DNA of 64,000 nucleotides from Bacillota bacterium (GTDB lineage Bacteria > Bacillota > Clostridia > Christensenellales > JAEXRW01). A program made the position numbers and the translations under genes. The notes under the pieces were generated by a model. The model did no database searches. It was not told the origin of the DNA and saw only the letters and a program-made list of their open reading frames with translations. Of this stretch, positions 8,557-15,262 are shown one piece after another (position 1 is the first letter of the stretch; each line of letters opens with the position of its first letter). The stretch covers positions 744,001-808,000 of the forward strand of contig JAEXRW010000025.1 in the NCBI GenBank assembly GCA_023454175.1, written 5' to 3'.

Positions 8557-9330
8557 TTAAGGTTTTATTCTTTGGCGGATGACATCGAGGTTTATCCGAT
8601 ACGCTTCTTTGATGCTTGCCTCCTGGTCAGCCATCGGCCTTACAGGCACCAGATCCATGACCTCCTCGGGTTTGTATCCCGATTCATACATCGTCACGAG
8701 GGCTCCGGATACCATGTTTTTGATGCCTTCTTTGGCTTCTTCATCGGAAAGGCCGTATTCCTTTGCGATGTCCTGCAGTTCATATAGTTGGTACCACAGG
8801 TATGTCGGTCCCATTGCCGTGAGGATCGCATAGGTCTCCAGGTTCTGTTCGGGTACTTCCTTGCATTCTCCCAATACTCCAAACAATTCGATTAGCTCCT
8901 TCCGTTCATCTTCCCTGACCCCGGAAGAGAAGCATATGGGATTAAATCCTTTTCCGATGACCGAAGGGGCATTGGGTATCATCCTCGCGATTCTCGTTGC
9001 ACCGTTCGTCAGTTCGGACAGCTTTGCGATGGTGAACTTGGGCGCCAGCGATATGAGGATCGGGCTGGTTTGCAAATCCAGATCGCTTAATGTGCCCGCG
9101 ATGGCGGGCGGGTGGATTGCGAGGAATACGATATCGCTTTGGATCACCTGTTTATTCCCGTCAAGCAGTACTTTCACCTCGGGGAATTCATCACTGACCC
9201 TTTTCAATACGTCGGCATTGGTATCGCTCACCAATACCCAGTCCAGGCTCATTCCTGCGCGCTTGAATCCTTTTAACATGATCCTCGTGACCCTTCCGCC
9301 TCCCACGAAGCCCATTGTCTTTTGTAACAC
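8557..9330 (-). CDS. Pyrroline-5-carboxylate reductase-like oxidoreductase
   Basis: A 257-aa ProC/NADP-oxidoreductase-family protein. The N-terminal Rossmann motif is GFVGGGRVTRIMLKGFKRAG and the body is typical of the family (AIHPPAIAGTL; ATRIARMIPNAPSVIG resembles the P5C reductase signature). ProC makes proline with NAD(P)H, but position at the end of an arsenic operon suggests another substrate or redox role. The start is GTG at 9330, because GGGAGG lies about 9 nt upstream; a longer frame to 9411 overlaps the ferredoxin gene and has no site. The substrate is unknown. Confidence 0.75.
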   Translation of the reverse strand: MLQKTMGFVGGGRVTRIMLKGFKRAGMSLDWVLVSDTNADVLKRVSDEFPEVKVLLDGNKQVIQSDIVFLAIHPPAIAGTLSDLDLQTSPILISLAPKFTIAKLSELTNGATRIARMIPNAPSVIGKGFNPICFSSGVREDERKELIELFGVLGECKEVPEQNLETYAILTAMGPTYLWYQLYELQDIAKEYGLSDEEAKEGIKNMVSGALVTMYESGYKPEEVMDLVPVRPMADQEASIKEAYRINLDVIRQRIKP

Positions 9331-9380
9331 TTTTTTGACCCTCCCATAATAAATATTAAAGTTGAAATCCCAATTCCGTC

Positions 9381-9605
9381 CTACCAGCCCATTCTTCCCT
9401 TCCCGCTGCATGGCTGGGTGACTTCCTCTACTGCATCATTTCGGCAGTAGAGTTTGCACTTCATGCATCCCGCGCAATGGTAAAAATCGATCCATGGTTT
9501 ATCATCGGGTGCTTCGCGGATCACTGCCTTCTTCTCACAGTTGATCTGGATATTGCACGCAGCGCAATTTTGGCATTGATCCGGCTTTATCATTGCTCGT
9601 TTCAT
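9381..9605 (-). CDS. Small 4Fe-4S ferredoxin-like protein
   Basis: A 74-aa soluble protein with two cysteine groups: CQNCAACNIQINC near the N-terminus and CAGCMKCKLYC at about residues 44-54. The second matches a CxxCxxCxxxC [4Fe-4S] motif; the first has an unusual final spacing of five. It would carry electrons to a neighbouring reductase. It sits 24 bp downstream of another ferredoxin and 50 bp upstream of the ProC-like gene, on the same strand, so the three are likely cotranscribed. Partner enzyme unknown. Confidence 0.75.
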   Translation of the reverse strand: MKRAMIKPDQCQNCAACNIQINCEKKAVIREAPDDKPWIDFYHCAGCMKCKLYCRNDAVEEVTQPCSGKGRMGW

Positions 9606-9629
9606 GATTGATACTCCTGTCTGGGAGAA

Positions 9630-9833
9630 CTATTTCAGGGTCACAGCTTCACCGCAGCAAGTGGTTGCACAGGTCCCGCATCCGATGCATTTCCCGAGGT
9701 CAAACAGGATTCTTCCGCCAAGCGGCTCGTCATCGTCTTCCACGAAACTTACAGCCTTTTGTTCACAGGCCTTTATCACAGGACAATAATCGGGCTGCAC
9801 CATGCACTTCCCTTTTTCAAGAAATGGTTTCAT
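9630..9833 (-). CDS. Small 4Fe-4S ferredoxin-like protein
   Basis: A 67-aa protein with a C-terminal CIGCGTCATTC [4Fe-4S] motif followed by a further Cys. Its N-terminal half has looser cysteines (C10, C17, C23) in ferredoxin-like spacing but without a clean CxxCxxC. Its 5' end overlaps the 3' end of arsC by 17 bp, implying translational coupling to the arsenate reductase. Arsenate reductases of this class normally use thioredoxin, so the tight linkage to ferredoxins is notable. The electron donor role is inferred. Confidence 0.72.
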   Translation of the reverse strand: MKPFLEKGKCMVQPDYCPVIKACEQKAVSFVEDDDEPLGGRILFDLGKCIGCGTCATTCCGEAVTLK

Positions 9834-10257
9834 CTTGTTCCCCCCTGAGAGGGAGCGCCCCCCGATTGATCCGATCCTTTAGATGCTTCACTTTCTCCTC
9901 GATCAGTTTCGCTGTCCGCATAAATACATCTTTGCCCTTTCCGGTCGGGTCCTCCAGCCCCCAATCCTCACGATATCTGCTGGGGAGCCATGGGCATTTC
10001 ACATTGCATCCCATGGTCACCACGATATCGATGGGTGGCAGCTCTTCGATCAGCTTCGGCCGCTGTGTCAGTGTAATATCCAAGTCGTACATCTCTTTGA
10101 TCACTGCAACGGCATCCGGATTGATCCCCGCTTTGGTTTCCGACCCGGCGGAATACGCTTCAAACGAATCCGAGGCGATCCACTTGCCGATAGCCTCTGC
10201 CATCTGTGAACGGCAGGAATTATGCACGCAGATAAATGCCACTTTAGGCTTGCTCAT
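9817..10257 (-). CDS. arsC: Arsenate reductase, thioredoxin-coupled (LMW-PTPase fold)
   Basis: A 146-aa cytoplasmic enzyme that reduces arsenate to arsenite. The phosphatase-like P-loop CVHNSCR begins at Cys10 (nucleophile) with Cys15. The shuttle cysteines are C84 and C88 in MGCNVKCPW, equivalent to the redox pair of the plasmid pI258 ArsC class, so the enzyme should be complete. The start at 10257 is set by GAGGAAG 8 nt upstream; the open frame continues to 10470 without a site. It lies between ferredoxin genes and downstream of the ACR3 exporter that would remove its product. Confidence 0.93.
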   Translation of the reverse strand: MSKPKVAFICVHNSCRSQMAEAIGKWIASDSFEAYSAGSETKAGINPDAVAVIKEMYDLDITLTQRPKLIEELPPIDIVVTMGCNVKCPWLPSRYREDWGLEDPTGKGKDVFMRTAKLIEEKVKHLKDRINRGALPLRGEQDETIS

Positions 10258-10282
10258 TGGATTGCTTCCTCGCTTCTCTTCC

Positions 10283-10546
10283 TTAGCAGCATCCGCTCTT
10301 GGGATCGCATGTTTCCTTTGAGCCGCAGCCGCATACCGCTGCTTTGACGGTCTCCCCGAAATAGGTGATGGCATCACTGGGGCACTCTTCGCCGCATCCC
10401 TGGCATCCTTGCATGCAGCTTTCGGGATGTATGACTTTGGGGTGTCCGTTGTCATTTTCGTACACGCCATGGGTGCATTTGTCCATGCACGCGCTGCACT
10501 CGATGCAGCGTTCGTCGTTGATGATCGGATACCATGCTTTTGTCAT
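10283..10546 (-). CDS. Ferredoxin with Cys-rich tail
   Basis: An 87-aa 2x[4Fe-4S]-type protein with CIECSACMDKC at 15-25 and CMQGCQGCGEEC at about 44-55. After the ferredoxin fold comes an extra tail, AAVCGCGSKETCDPKSGCC, with five cysteines, which could bind a thiophilic metal or metalloid such as As(III). It lies between ACR3 and arsC with gaps of 23 and 25 bp, firmly inside the operon. The tail function is inferred from composition only. Confidence 0.8.
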   Translation of the reverse strand: MTKAWYPIINDERCIECSACMDKCTHGVYENDNGHPKVIHPESCMQGCQGCGEECPSDAITYFGETVKAAVCGCGSKETCDPKSGCC

Positions 10547-10569
10547 TGATAATTACCTCACTACTCTTG

Positions 10570-11682
10570 TTATTTATCTGCCTCTGCTACGGCTTTGTTC
10601 TTGCGTAATGGGAACCCGTTCTCATCGTAGAATTTCTTTCTGAAGGCTCTTGCCACGTTGACCAGCGCGATCATCACCGGCACCTCGATCAATGGGCCGA
10701 TGACGGCTGCGAAAGCAACACCGCTGCCGATGCCAAAGACCGCAACGGCCACCGCGATGGCCAGTTCGAAGTTATTGCTTGCAGCAGTAAAGCTGAGCGA
10801 CACCGTTTGCTCGTATTTGAATTTGCCCAGCATCGAGATGAAGAAACTGATAAAGAACATCACCACAAAGTAAATCAGCAGCGGAGCCGCGATGCGCAGG
10901 ACGTCCAGCGGCTGCGCGATGATGTACTGCCCTTTCAGCGCGAACATGATGATGATCGTGTAGAGCAGCGCAGCCAGCGCGATGGGGGATATCTTCGGGA
11001 TGAATTTCTTCTCCAGCCATTCCTTCCCCTTCGCCTTCATCAGTGCAAATCGGGTGATGATGCCTGCCGCAAACGGGATGCCGAGGTAGATCAATACACT
11101 CTGGGCTACCTGCCACATGGTAACATTGACATCCTGTCCGCCGAATGTTAGGCCCAGCCACTTCGGAACGAGCGTGACGAAGAAAACGATATAAAAGGAG
11201 AACATGAGTATCTGGAATATAGAATTCAAGGCAACAAGCGCTGCGCAGTATTCGTTGTCCCCTTTGGCCAGCGTGTTCCACACGATGACCATGGCGATGC
11301 AGCGCGCCAATCCTATGATGATGATGCCGATGGCATACTCGGGCTTATCCGGCAGGAATATGACTGCGAGGATGAACATCAGGATGGGCCCGATGATCCA
11401 GTTCTGTAAAAGCGAAAACCCAAATACGCCTTTGTTTTTCGCGACCTTCCCGATCTCTTCGTATTTGACCCGTACCAGCGGCGGGTACATCATGATGATC
11501 AGGCCGATGGCGATGGGCCATGAGATCGTCCCCGTGCTCAGCGCGTCCAGCGTCGTGGAGAATCCCGGGAAAAGGTAGCCGATACCGACGCCTATCGCCA
11601 TGGCGATGAATATCCACAGCGTCAGGAACCGGTCCAGAAACGATAATCTTGCCTTTTGTTCTGTTCCTGTCTTTGTTTTCAT
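10570..11682 (-). CDS. acr3: Arsenite efflux pump, ACR3 family
   Basis: A 370-aa membrane protein with about ten helices that exports arsenite using the proton gradient. Landmarks are the N-terminal PIAIGLIIMMYPPLVRVKYE region and the TM4 GLARCIAMVIVWNTLAKGD, which holds the conserved functional cysteine. The C-terminal half has the second conserved helix pair (SFTAASNNFELAIAVAVAVF). Length is normal for bacterial Acr3. It lies 35 bp downstream of the thioredoxin-like gene and upstream of ferredoxin and arsC, so the operon couples reduction to export. Confidence 0.95.
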   Translation of the reverse strand: MKTKTGTEQKARLSFLDRFLTLWIFIAMAIGVGIGYLFPGFSTTLDALSTGTISWPIAIGLIIMMYPPLVRVKYEEIGKVAKNKGVFGFSLLQNWIIGPILMFILAVIFLPDKPEYAIGIIIIGLARCIAMVIVWNTLAKGDNEYCAALVALNSIFQILMFSFYIVFFVTLVPKWLGLTFGGQDVNVTMWQVAQSVLIYLGIPFAAGIITRFALMKAKGKEWLEKKFIPKISPIALAALLYTIIIMFALKGQYIIAQPLDVLRIAAPLLIYFVVMFFISFFISMLGKFKYEQTVSLSFTAASNNFELAIAVAVAVFGIGSGVAFAAVIGPLIEVPVMIALVNVARAFRKKFYDENGFPLRKNKAVAEADK

Positions 11683-11717
11683 AGATGACCCTCCTTACTG
11701 AATATGCTGGTGGGATC

Positions 11718-11951
11718 TCAGCCTTTTTTGATCAATTTGAGAATCTCGTCTTTGGATGGTATGGCACCCTGCACCCTTACAACGCCGTCGATGACCAGTG
11801 CCGGCGTGCGCATGACCCCGTAGGATGCGATCTCCTGGATGGATTCGACCTTGGAAACGGTGGTGTCCCCCGCCTCTTTCGCCGCGTCCTCTGCATTTTT
11901 GAAAAGTTTTTTGCAGTTTGCACACCCCATGCCCAGTACCTTGATTTCCAT
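11718..11951 (-). CDS. Small thioredoxin-like redox protein
   Basis: A 77-aa protein (MEIKVLGMGCANCKKLFKN) with a CxxC at residues 10-13 and a cis-Pro-like RTPALVIDG at 48-56. This is the small thioredoxin/glutaredoxin-fold family often called redox-active disulfide protein and common in ars operons. It may act as reductant for ArsC (inference). The ATG at 11951 has GGAGG at about 7 nt; a longer frame on the same strand runs back into the permease gene and was not used. It lies 14 bp after the permease. Confidence 0.85.
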   Translation of the reverse strand: MEIKVLGMGCANCKKLFKNAEDAAKEAGDTTVSKVESIQEIASYGVMRTPALVIDGVVRVQGAIPSKDEILKLIKKG

Positions 11952-11965
11952 GTTGATTGCCTCCT

Positions 11966-12967
11966 TTAAATGATCAGAAATTGCAGTGCGTTGAATACGT
12001 AGCCGATGATGATGATCCCGCCTGTCACCACTCCGGTGAAAACGAGCAGCAGTTTTGTCTTGACCACCCGTTTGAGCAGCAGCAGGGATGGCAGGGATAG
12101 TGCCGTGACGGCCATCATAAAAGCCAGTACCGTCCCCAGCCCCGCGCCCTTGCCCAGCAGCGCTTCCGCCACCGGTATCGTCCCGAATATATCTGCATAG
12201 ACCGGCACGCCGATCAATGTGGCCAGCGGGACGGAATACCACTGGTTCTGTCCTACCACGGACTGGACGGTCTCCTGCGGCACCCAGTTGTGAATTGCAG
12301 CGCCCACCCCCACGCCGATGAGGATGAACCACCATACTTTTTTCAGGATGCTCAGCACCTGGTTCCCGGCAAATATGAACCGGTCCTTCTGGTACAGTCT
12401 TTCAGCTTCCAGCGCCTGTGAATGGATCTTGAATACATATTCCTCGATGTACCGTTCCATTTTCAGTGCGGATATGAGCTTCCCGCCCGCCACCGCCAGG
12501 ATCAGCCCCACCACCACATAGGCCACGGCGATCTTCCATCCGAAAATGGTCATCAGGATGAACATGGAAGCCAGGTCCACCAGGGGCGAGGAAATCAGGA
12601 ATGAAAAAGTAACGCCGATGGGCAGCCCCGCCTCTGTAAAGCCGATGAAAAGCGGGATGGAGGAGCAGGAGCAAAAGGGCGTGACTGTCCCAAGGAGCGC
12701 GCCCACGATGTTCCCCCCGATCCCTTTGAACCTGCCCATGACCTTTTTGGCCCGCTCCGGGGGAAAGTAGCTTTGTATGTAAGAGATCATAAAGATGAAA
12801 AAGCAAAGGAAGAAGAATATCTTTATCGTGTCATAGATAAAAAAGTGTACGCTTCCTCCGACCTGGGTGGAAACATCCAGGCCGAAAACCCCCAGCAGCT
12901 GCCGGATCAGGTCCGACAGCCATTGCATCTTTAATATCTGGTCGTTGATAAATTGCAGGACTGCCAT
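11966..12967 (-). CDS. Permease of the ArsP/YraQ (DUF318) family
   Basis: A 333-aa protein with about eight membrane segments. The family hallmark TPFCSCSSIPLFIGF is at about residues 95-109 and a second repeat-like helix group follows (GVPVYADIFGTIPVAEALLG). Family members next to arsR export organic arsenicals (ArsP) or are less defined transporters. The gene starts 4 bp after arsR, making it the first transporter of the operon. With ACR3 downstream, the two pumps likely handle different arsenic species; the substrate is not provable here. Confidence 0.85.
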   Translation of the reverse strand: MAVLQFINDQILKMQWLSDLIRQLLGVFGLDVSTQVGGSVHFFIYDTIKIFFFLCFFIFMISYIQSYFPPERAKKVMGRFKGIGGNIVGALLGTVTPFCSCSSIPLFIGFTEAGLPIGVTFSFLISSPLVDLASMFILMTIFGWKIAVAYVVVGLILAVAGGKLISALKMERYIEEYVFKIHSQALEAERLYQKDRFIFAGNQVLSILKKVWWFILIGVGVGAAIHNWVPQETVQSVVGQNQWYSVPLATLIGVPVYADIFGTIPVAEALLGKGAGLGTVLAFMMAVTALSLPSLLLLKRVVKTKLLLVFTGVVTGGIIIIGYVFNALQFLII

Positions 12968-12971
12968 GTTT

Positions 12972-13289
12972 TCAAACTCCTCTGCATACTCTGGTTTCGC
13001 TGGGCTCCTGCGGCGAATTCAGCACATCCGTCAGGATTCCGATCAGGGCGCTCAGTATGTCAGGATTGATGGCGTAATGCATCCAGATGCCATCCTTGCG
13101 TCCGGTGACCAGCCCGCATTCCGTCAGCACTTTCATATGATGGGAAAGTGTGGGCTGGGTGATGTCGAATTTCTCCAGGATTTTACATGCACACAGTTCC
13201 CCGCCGGACAGCATGCGAAATATCCTGTACCGGTTTGTATCGGATAGTGCGTGAAAAATTCGAATGGTCTCTTTCTCCTGTATCTCCAT
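12972..13289 (-). CDS. arsR: ArsR-family metalloid-responsive repressor
   Basis: A 105-aa winged-helix repressor. The metalloid motif ELCACKILEKF holds Cys33 and Cys35 at the start of the DNA-recognition region, which continues DITQPTLSHHMKVL. Binding of As(III) to such cysteines releases the repressor from DNA. The start is the ATG at 13289 with GGAGGTAAAT directly upstream; the open frame to 13361 would run through the operator and -10. It is the first gene of the arsenic operon and is probably autoregulated through the dyads at 13309-13367. Confidence 0.93.
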   Translation of the reverse strand: MEIQEKETIRIFHALSDTNRYRIFRMLSGGELCACKILEKFDITQPTLSHHMKVLTECGLVTGRKDGIWMHYAINPDILSALIGILTDVLNSPQEPSETRVCRGV

Positions 13290-13308
13290 ATTTACCTCCG
13301 AGCCCCTA

Positions 13309-13367
13309 ACATATAGATGAGCATCTATATGTATTTTACACAACATATAGATATGCGTCAATATGTT
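13309..13367 (-). promoter_or_regulatory. arsR promoter with two operator dyads
   Basis: On the minus strand TTGACG (13361-13356), a 17-bp spacer and TAAAAT (13338-13333) form a near-consensus promoter. Immediately downstream is a perfect dyad, ACATATAGATG-AG-CATCTATATGT (13309-13332). A second, imperfect dyad of the same 26-bp size (AACATAT ... ATATGTT, 13342-13367) covers the -35. Size and form match 12-2-12 ArsR/SmtB operators, so ArsR would block both -35 recognition and clearance. Confidence 0.85.
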
Positions 13368-13435
13368 CTAGCGTTCCATTTTACTTATTTTTAGAAAATT
13401 AAATACCCCTTATATTCACCCGCTTCGATAAAATA

Positions 13436-13451
13436 ATCGATAAATATCGAT
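13436..13451. promoter_or_regulatory. Perfect palindrome upstream of Gly/Cys-rich gene
   Basis: ATCGAT-AAAT-ATCGAT, preceded by a related ATCGA-like half site, lies 77 bp before the proposed start of the Gly/Cys-rich protein. It may be an operator; no regulator can be assigned. Confidence 0.35.
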
Positions 13452-13527
13452 GAAAACATGCACGCATCTCTATGGAATGAATATGATGGAGTGTCCTTAG
13501 GAAAATTCAATGAAGGTGGTGTGTGGA

Positions 13528-13734
13528 ATGGGTAATATGTTTGGTGGCGGCGGAGGCGGTTTTCTTCCGATCCTGCTTCTGCTCTGTTGCTGCGGGGATG
13601 GTTTCGGATGCGGGTGCGGAGGTGATAAATGTGACCGGGATGGCGGCCTCGGGGGTTTTGGTGGAATCCTGCCTTTGATCCTTCTCATGTGCTGCTGCGG
13701 CTGCGGTTGTGGCGACAAGGGCTGTGCCTTCTGA
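13528..13734 (+). CDS. Small Gly/Cys-rich hydrophobic protein, unknown
   Basis: A 68-aa protein starting MGNMFGGGGGGFLPILLLLC. It is an internal duplication: two units of Gly run, hydrophobic FLPILLLL or ILPLILLM, triple Cys (CCCG), then alternating GCGCG and a Lys-Cys end. It has 15 cysteines and a central charged linker DKCDRDGG. I know no family by name; composition recalls spore-coat, chorion-like or metal-binding peptides. The ATG at 13528 is preferred because GAAGGTGG lies 7 nt upstream; an ATG at 13510 has a weaker site. It lies alone on the plus strand between two arsR genes. Confidence 0.6.
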   Translation: MGNMFGGGGGGFLPILLLLCCCGDGFGCGCGGDKCDRDGGLGGFGGILPLILLMCCCGCGCGDKGCAF

Positions 13735-13763
13735 AAAAGATTCTCCTCTTTCAAACTGGCTTC

Positions 13764-14150
13764 CTACAAACGTCGGACGGGATCATCACCGTCCTTTATC
13801 TCGTTTTCGGGCTGAATCTCTCTAGATATGGCATCCTCACAGCAAACCATTGATAAAGTGTCGTTTCTTCCTTCTTTGGTCCCAGCCAGCCTGTTGAAGC
13901 AGCCCGAGAGGCGGCTCATCATTTCCTTATTGATCCGGTAGTGTATCATGGTGGCTTCCTTTCGTGTCAGCAGCAGCCCGCTTCCGCACAGGATCTTCAT
14001 ATGGTGGGACAATGTTGGCTGGGATATTTTAAAATATTCGTTGATCTGGCACCCACAGAGTTCTCCGCCTGCGAGCAGTTTTACGATGCTCATCCTGTTC
14101 TTGTCCGATAACGCCCGAAAGGCTGTTATGTACTGTGCGGCGTCATCCAT
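13764..14150 (-). CDS. Second ArsR-family regulator
   Basis: A 128-aa winged-helix protein with the same core as the operon ArsR: ELCGCQINEYF (Cys32, Cys34) followed by KISQPTLSHHMKIL. It adds a C-terminal tail with SMVCCED and a long acidic end, so the effector site may differ. The start is the ATG at 14150 because GGAGGG lies 7 nt upstream; the ATG at 14165 would place that site inside the gene. It is convergent with the Gly/Cys-rich gene, only 29 bp apart. It could control that gene, itself, or the ars operon. Confidence 0.85.
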   Translation of the reverse strand: MDDAAQYITAFRALSDKNRMSIVKLLAGGELCGCQINEYFKISQPTLSHHMKILCGSGLLLTRKEATMIHYRINKEMMSRLSGCFNRLAGTKEGRNDTLSMVCCEDAISREIQPENEIKDGDDPVRRL

Positions 14151-14169
14151 CAGCGTTCCCTCCATAAGG

Positions 14170-14182
14170 TTAGCTTCGCTAA
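14170..14182. promoter_or_regulatory. Short dyad upstream of second arsR
   Basis: TTAGC-TTC-GCTAA lies 20 bp ahead of the second arsR start. The position suits autoregulation, but the element is short and may be chance. Confidence 0.3.
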
Positions 14183-14387
14183 TAATATCTTATTCATGGA
14201 TTCCGGATACTGAACTGAGATTCTCAGCGGCTGTATTTTTTAATTCATTGCGGCAGATCTGCTCTTCGTTGATTCAGCATGGTGTTTTAGCGTATCTGTC
14301 AAAAACACGTGGACAGATTGAGACTTTGCGTTATGATTACGATAGGTATTCAGGATCAAAGTATGTTTCGAAAGAGTTGATGGATCG

Positions 14388-15173
14388 TTGATCAGGAAAA
14401 CTGCACTGGCGCTTGCCGCCCTGCTTCTGGCTGTATTGATGGCATCATGTGTTATTCAGCTCCCCGCAGGTTCAGCCCCTGAGGCTTCGGATGGGGTTCA
14501 GCCTTCTTCGTTCCCGACATTGCTGCCTGGCAGCAGTGCCACAGCGCCAACTCCCGCATCCGATATTCGTAATGACGAGGCCCTTTCCTATTTCAGCGAG
14601 ATCGCGCTGAAGAGCGAATATGGCGGGGATGCGTTTGAAGGTATCGTCCGGCGCTGGGAGGAACCCATACGCTTCGAAATCAACGGTAAATATACGCAGG
14701 AAGACTATGCTGTGCTGGTACATCACTTTGAAGCATTGAAAGCTATCGATGGGATGCCCGATATCTCCATTGTTGAGAGTGGCGGTAATTATGTGGTCCA
14801 TTTTGTGCCGCTGGCTCAGATGGCGAGTGTTGTACCGGGTTACGTGGAGGGCAACTGGGGATTTGTAAATCTGTCATGGGACGAGCGGGGCAGGATTTCA
14901 CGTGCCACAGTGGGTATCGCAACGGACGTGACCAGCCAGGTCCAGCGTGACCATCTGATCCTTGAGGAAACGACGCAGGGGCTGGGCCTGCTCAACGACA
15001 GCCCCAGGTACATGGACAGCATCTACCAGGTGGAGTGGACCGAAGTGCAAAGTCTGACGCCGATGGATTGGCTTTTGGTGAAAATGCTCTATAGTCCTGT
15101 TGTCCGTGCAGGCATGAAACAGGATGAAGCGCTGCCTGCGTTGAAGGCCTGGCTCGTTCCCGCTTCCGATTAA
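14388..15173 (+). CDS. Lipoprotein, DUF2927-like
   Basis: A 261-aa exported lipoprotein. A 20-residue signal peptide ends in the lipobox MASC (Cys21), followed by a Ser/Pro/Thr linker and a globular domain from about residue 60. The stretch RDHLILEETTQGLGLLNDSP is typical of DUF2927, an extracellular family of unknown function with some metalloprotease-like features. The start is TTG at 14388; the nearby ATG at 14380 stops after three codons. No clear ribosome binding site is present, so the start is uncertain. The next gene is another lipoprotein on the same strand, with its own promoter. Confidence 0.7.
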   Translation: MIRKTALALAALLLAVLMASCVIQLPAGSAPEASDGVQPSSFPTLLPGSSATAPTPASDIRNDEALSYFSEIALKSEYGGDAFEGIVRRWEEPIRFEINGKYTQEDYAVLVHHFEALKAIDGMPDISIVESGGNYVVHFVPLAQMASVVPGYVEGNWGFVNLSWDERGRISRATVGIATDVTSQVQRDHLILEETTQGLGLLNDSPRYMDSIYQVEWTEVQSLTPMDWLLVKMLYSPVVRAGMKQDEALPALKAWLVPASD

Positions 15174-15204
15174 GTTTTGGTTTCTGTCTGCACAATATCA
15201 CCGA

Positions 15205-15233
15205 TTTACTCTTTGCAAAGATTATGTTATAAT
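15205..15233 (+). promoter_or_regulatory. Promoter of lipoprotein gene
   Basis: TTTACT (15205-15210), 17-bp spacer, perfect TATAAT (15228-15233), 30 bp ahead of the ATG at 15263. Confidence 0.65.
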
Positions 15234-15262
15234 ATCGTAACACTATTTGGGAGTGCACGATC

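Noticed and set aside
8557..9411. Longer N-terminus of the ProC-like protein
   Set aside because: It would overlap the upstream ferredoxin gene and has no ribosome binding site, while GGGAGG fits the GTG at 9330.
12972..13361. Longer N-terminus of ArsR
   Set aside because: The extension reads through the operator and the -10 of its own promoter.
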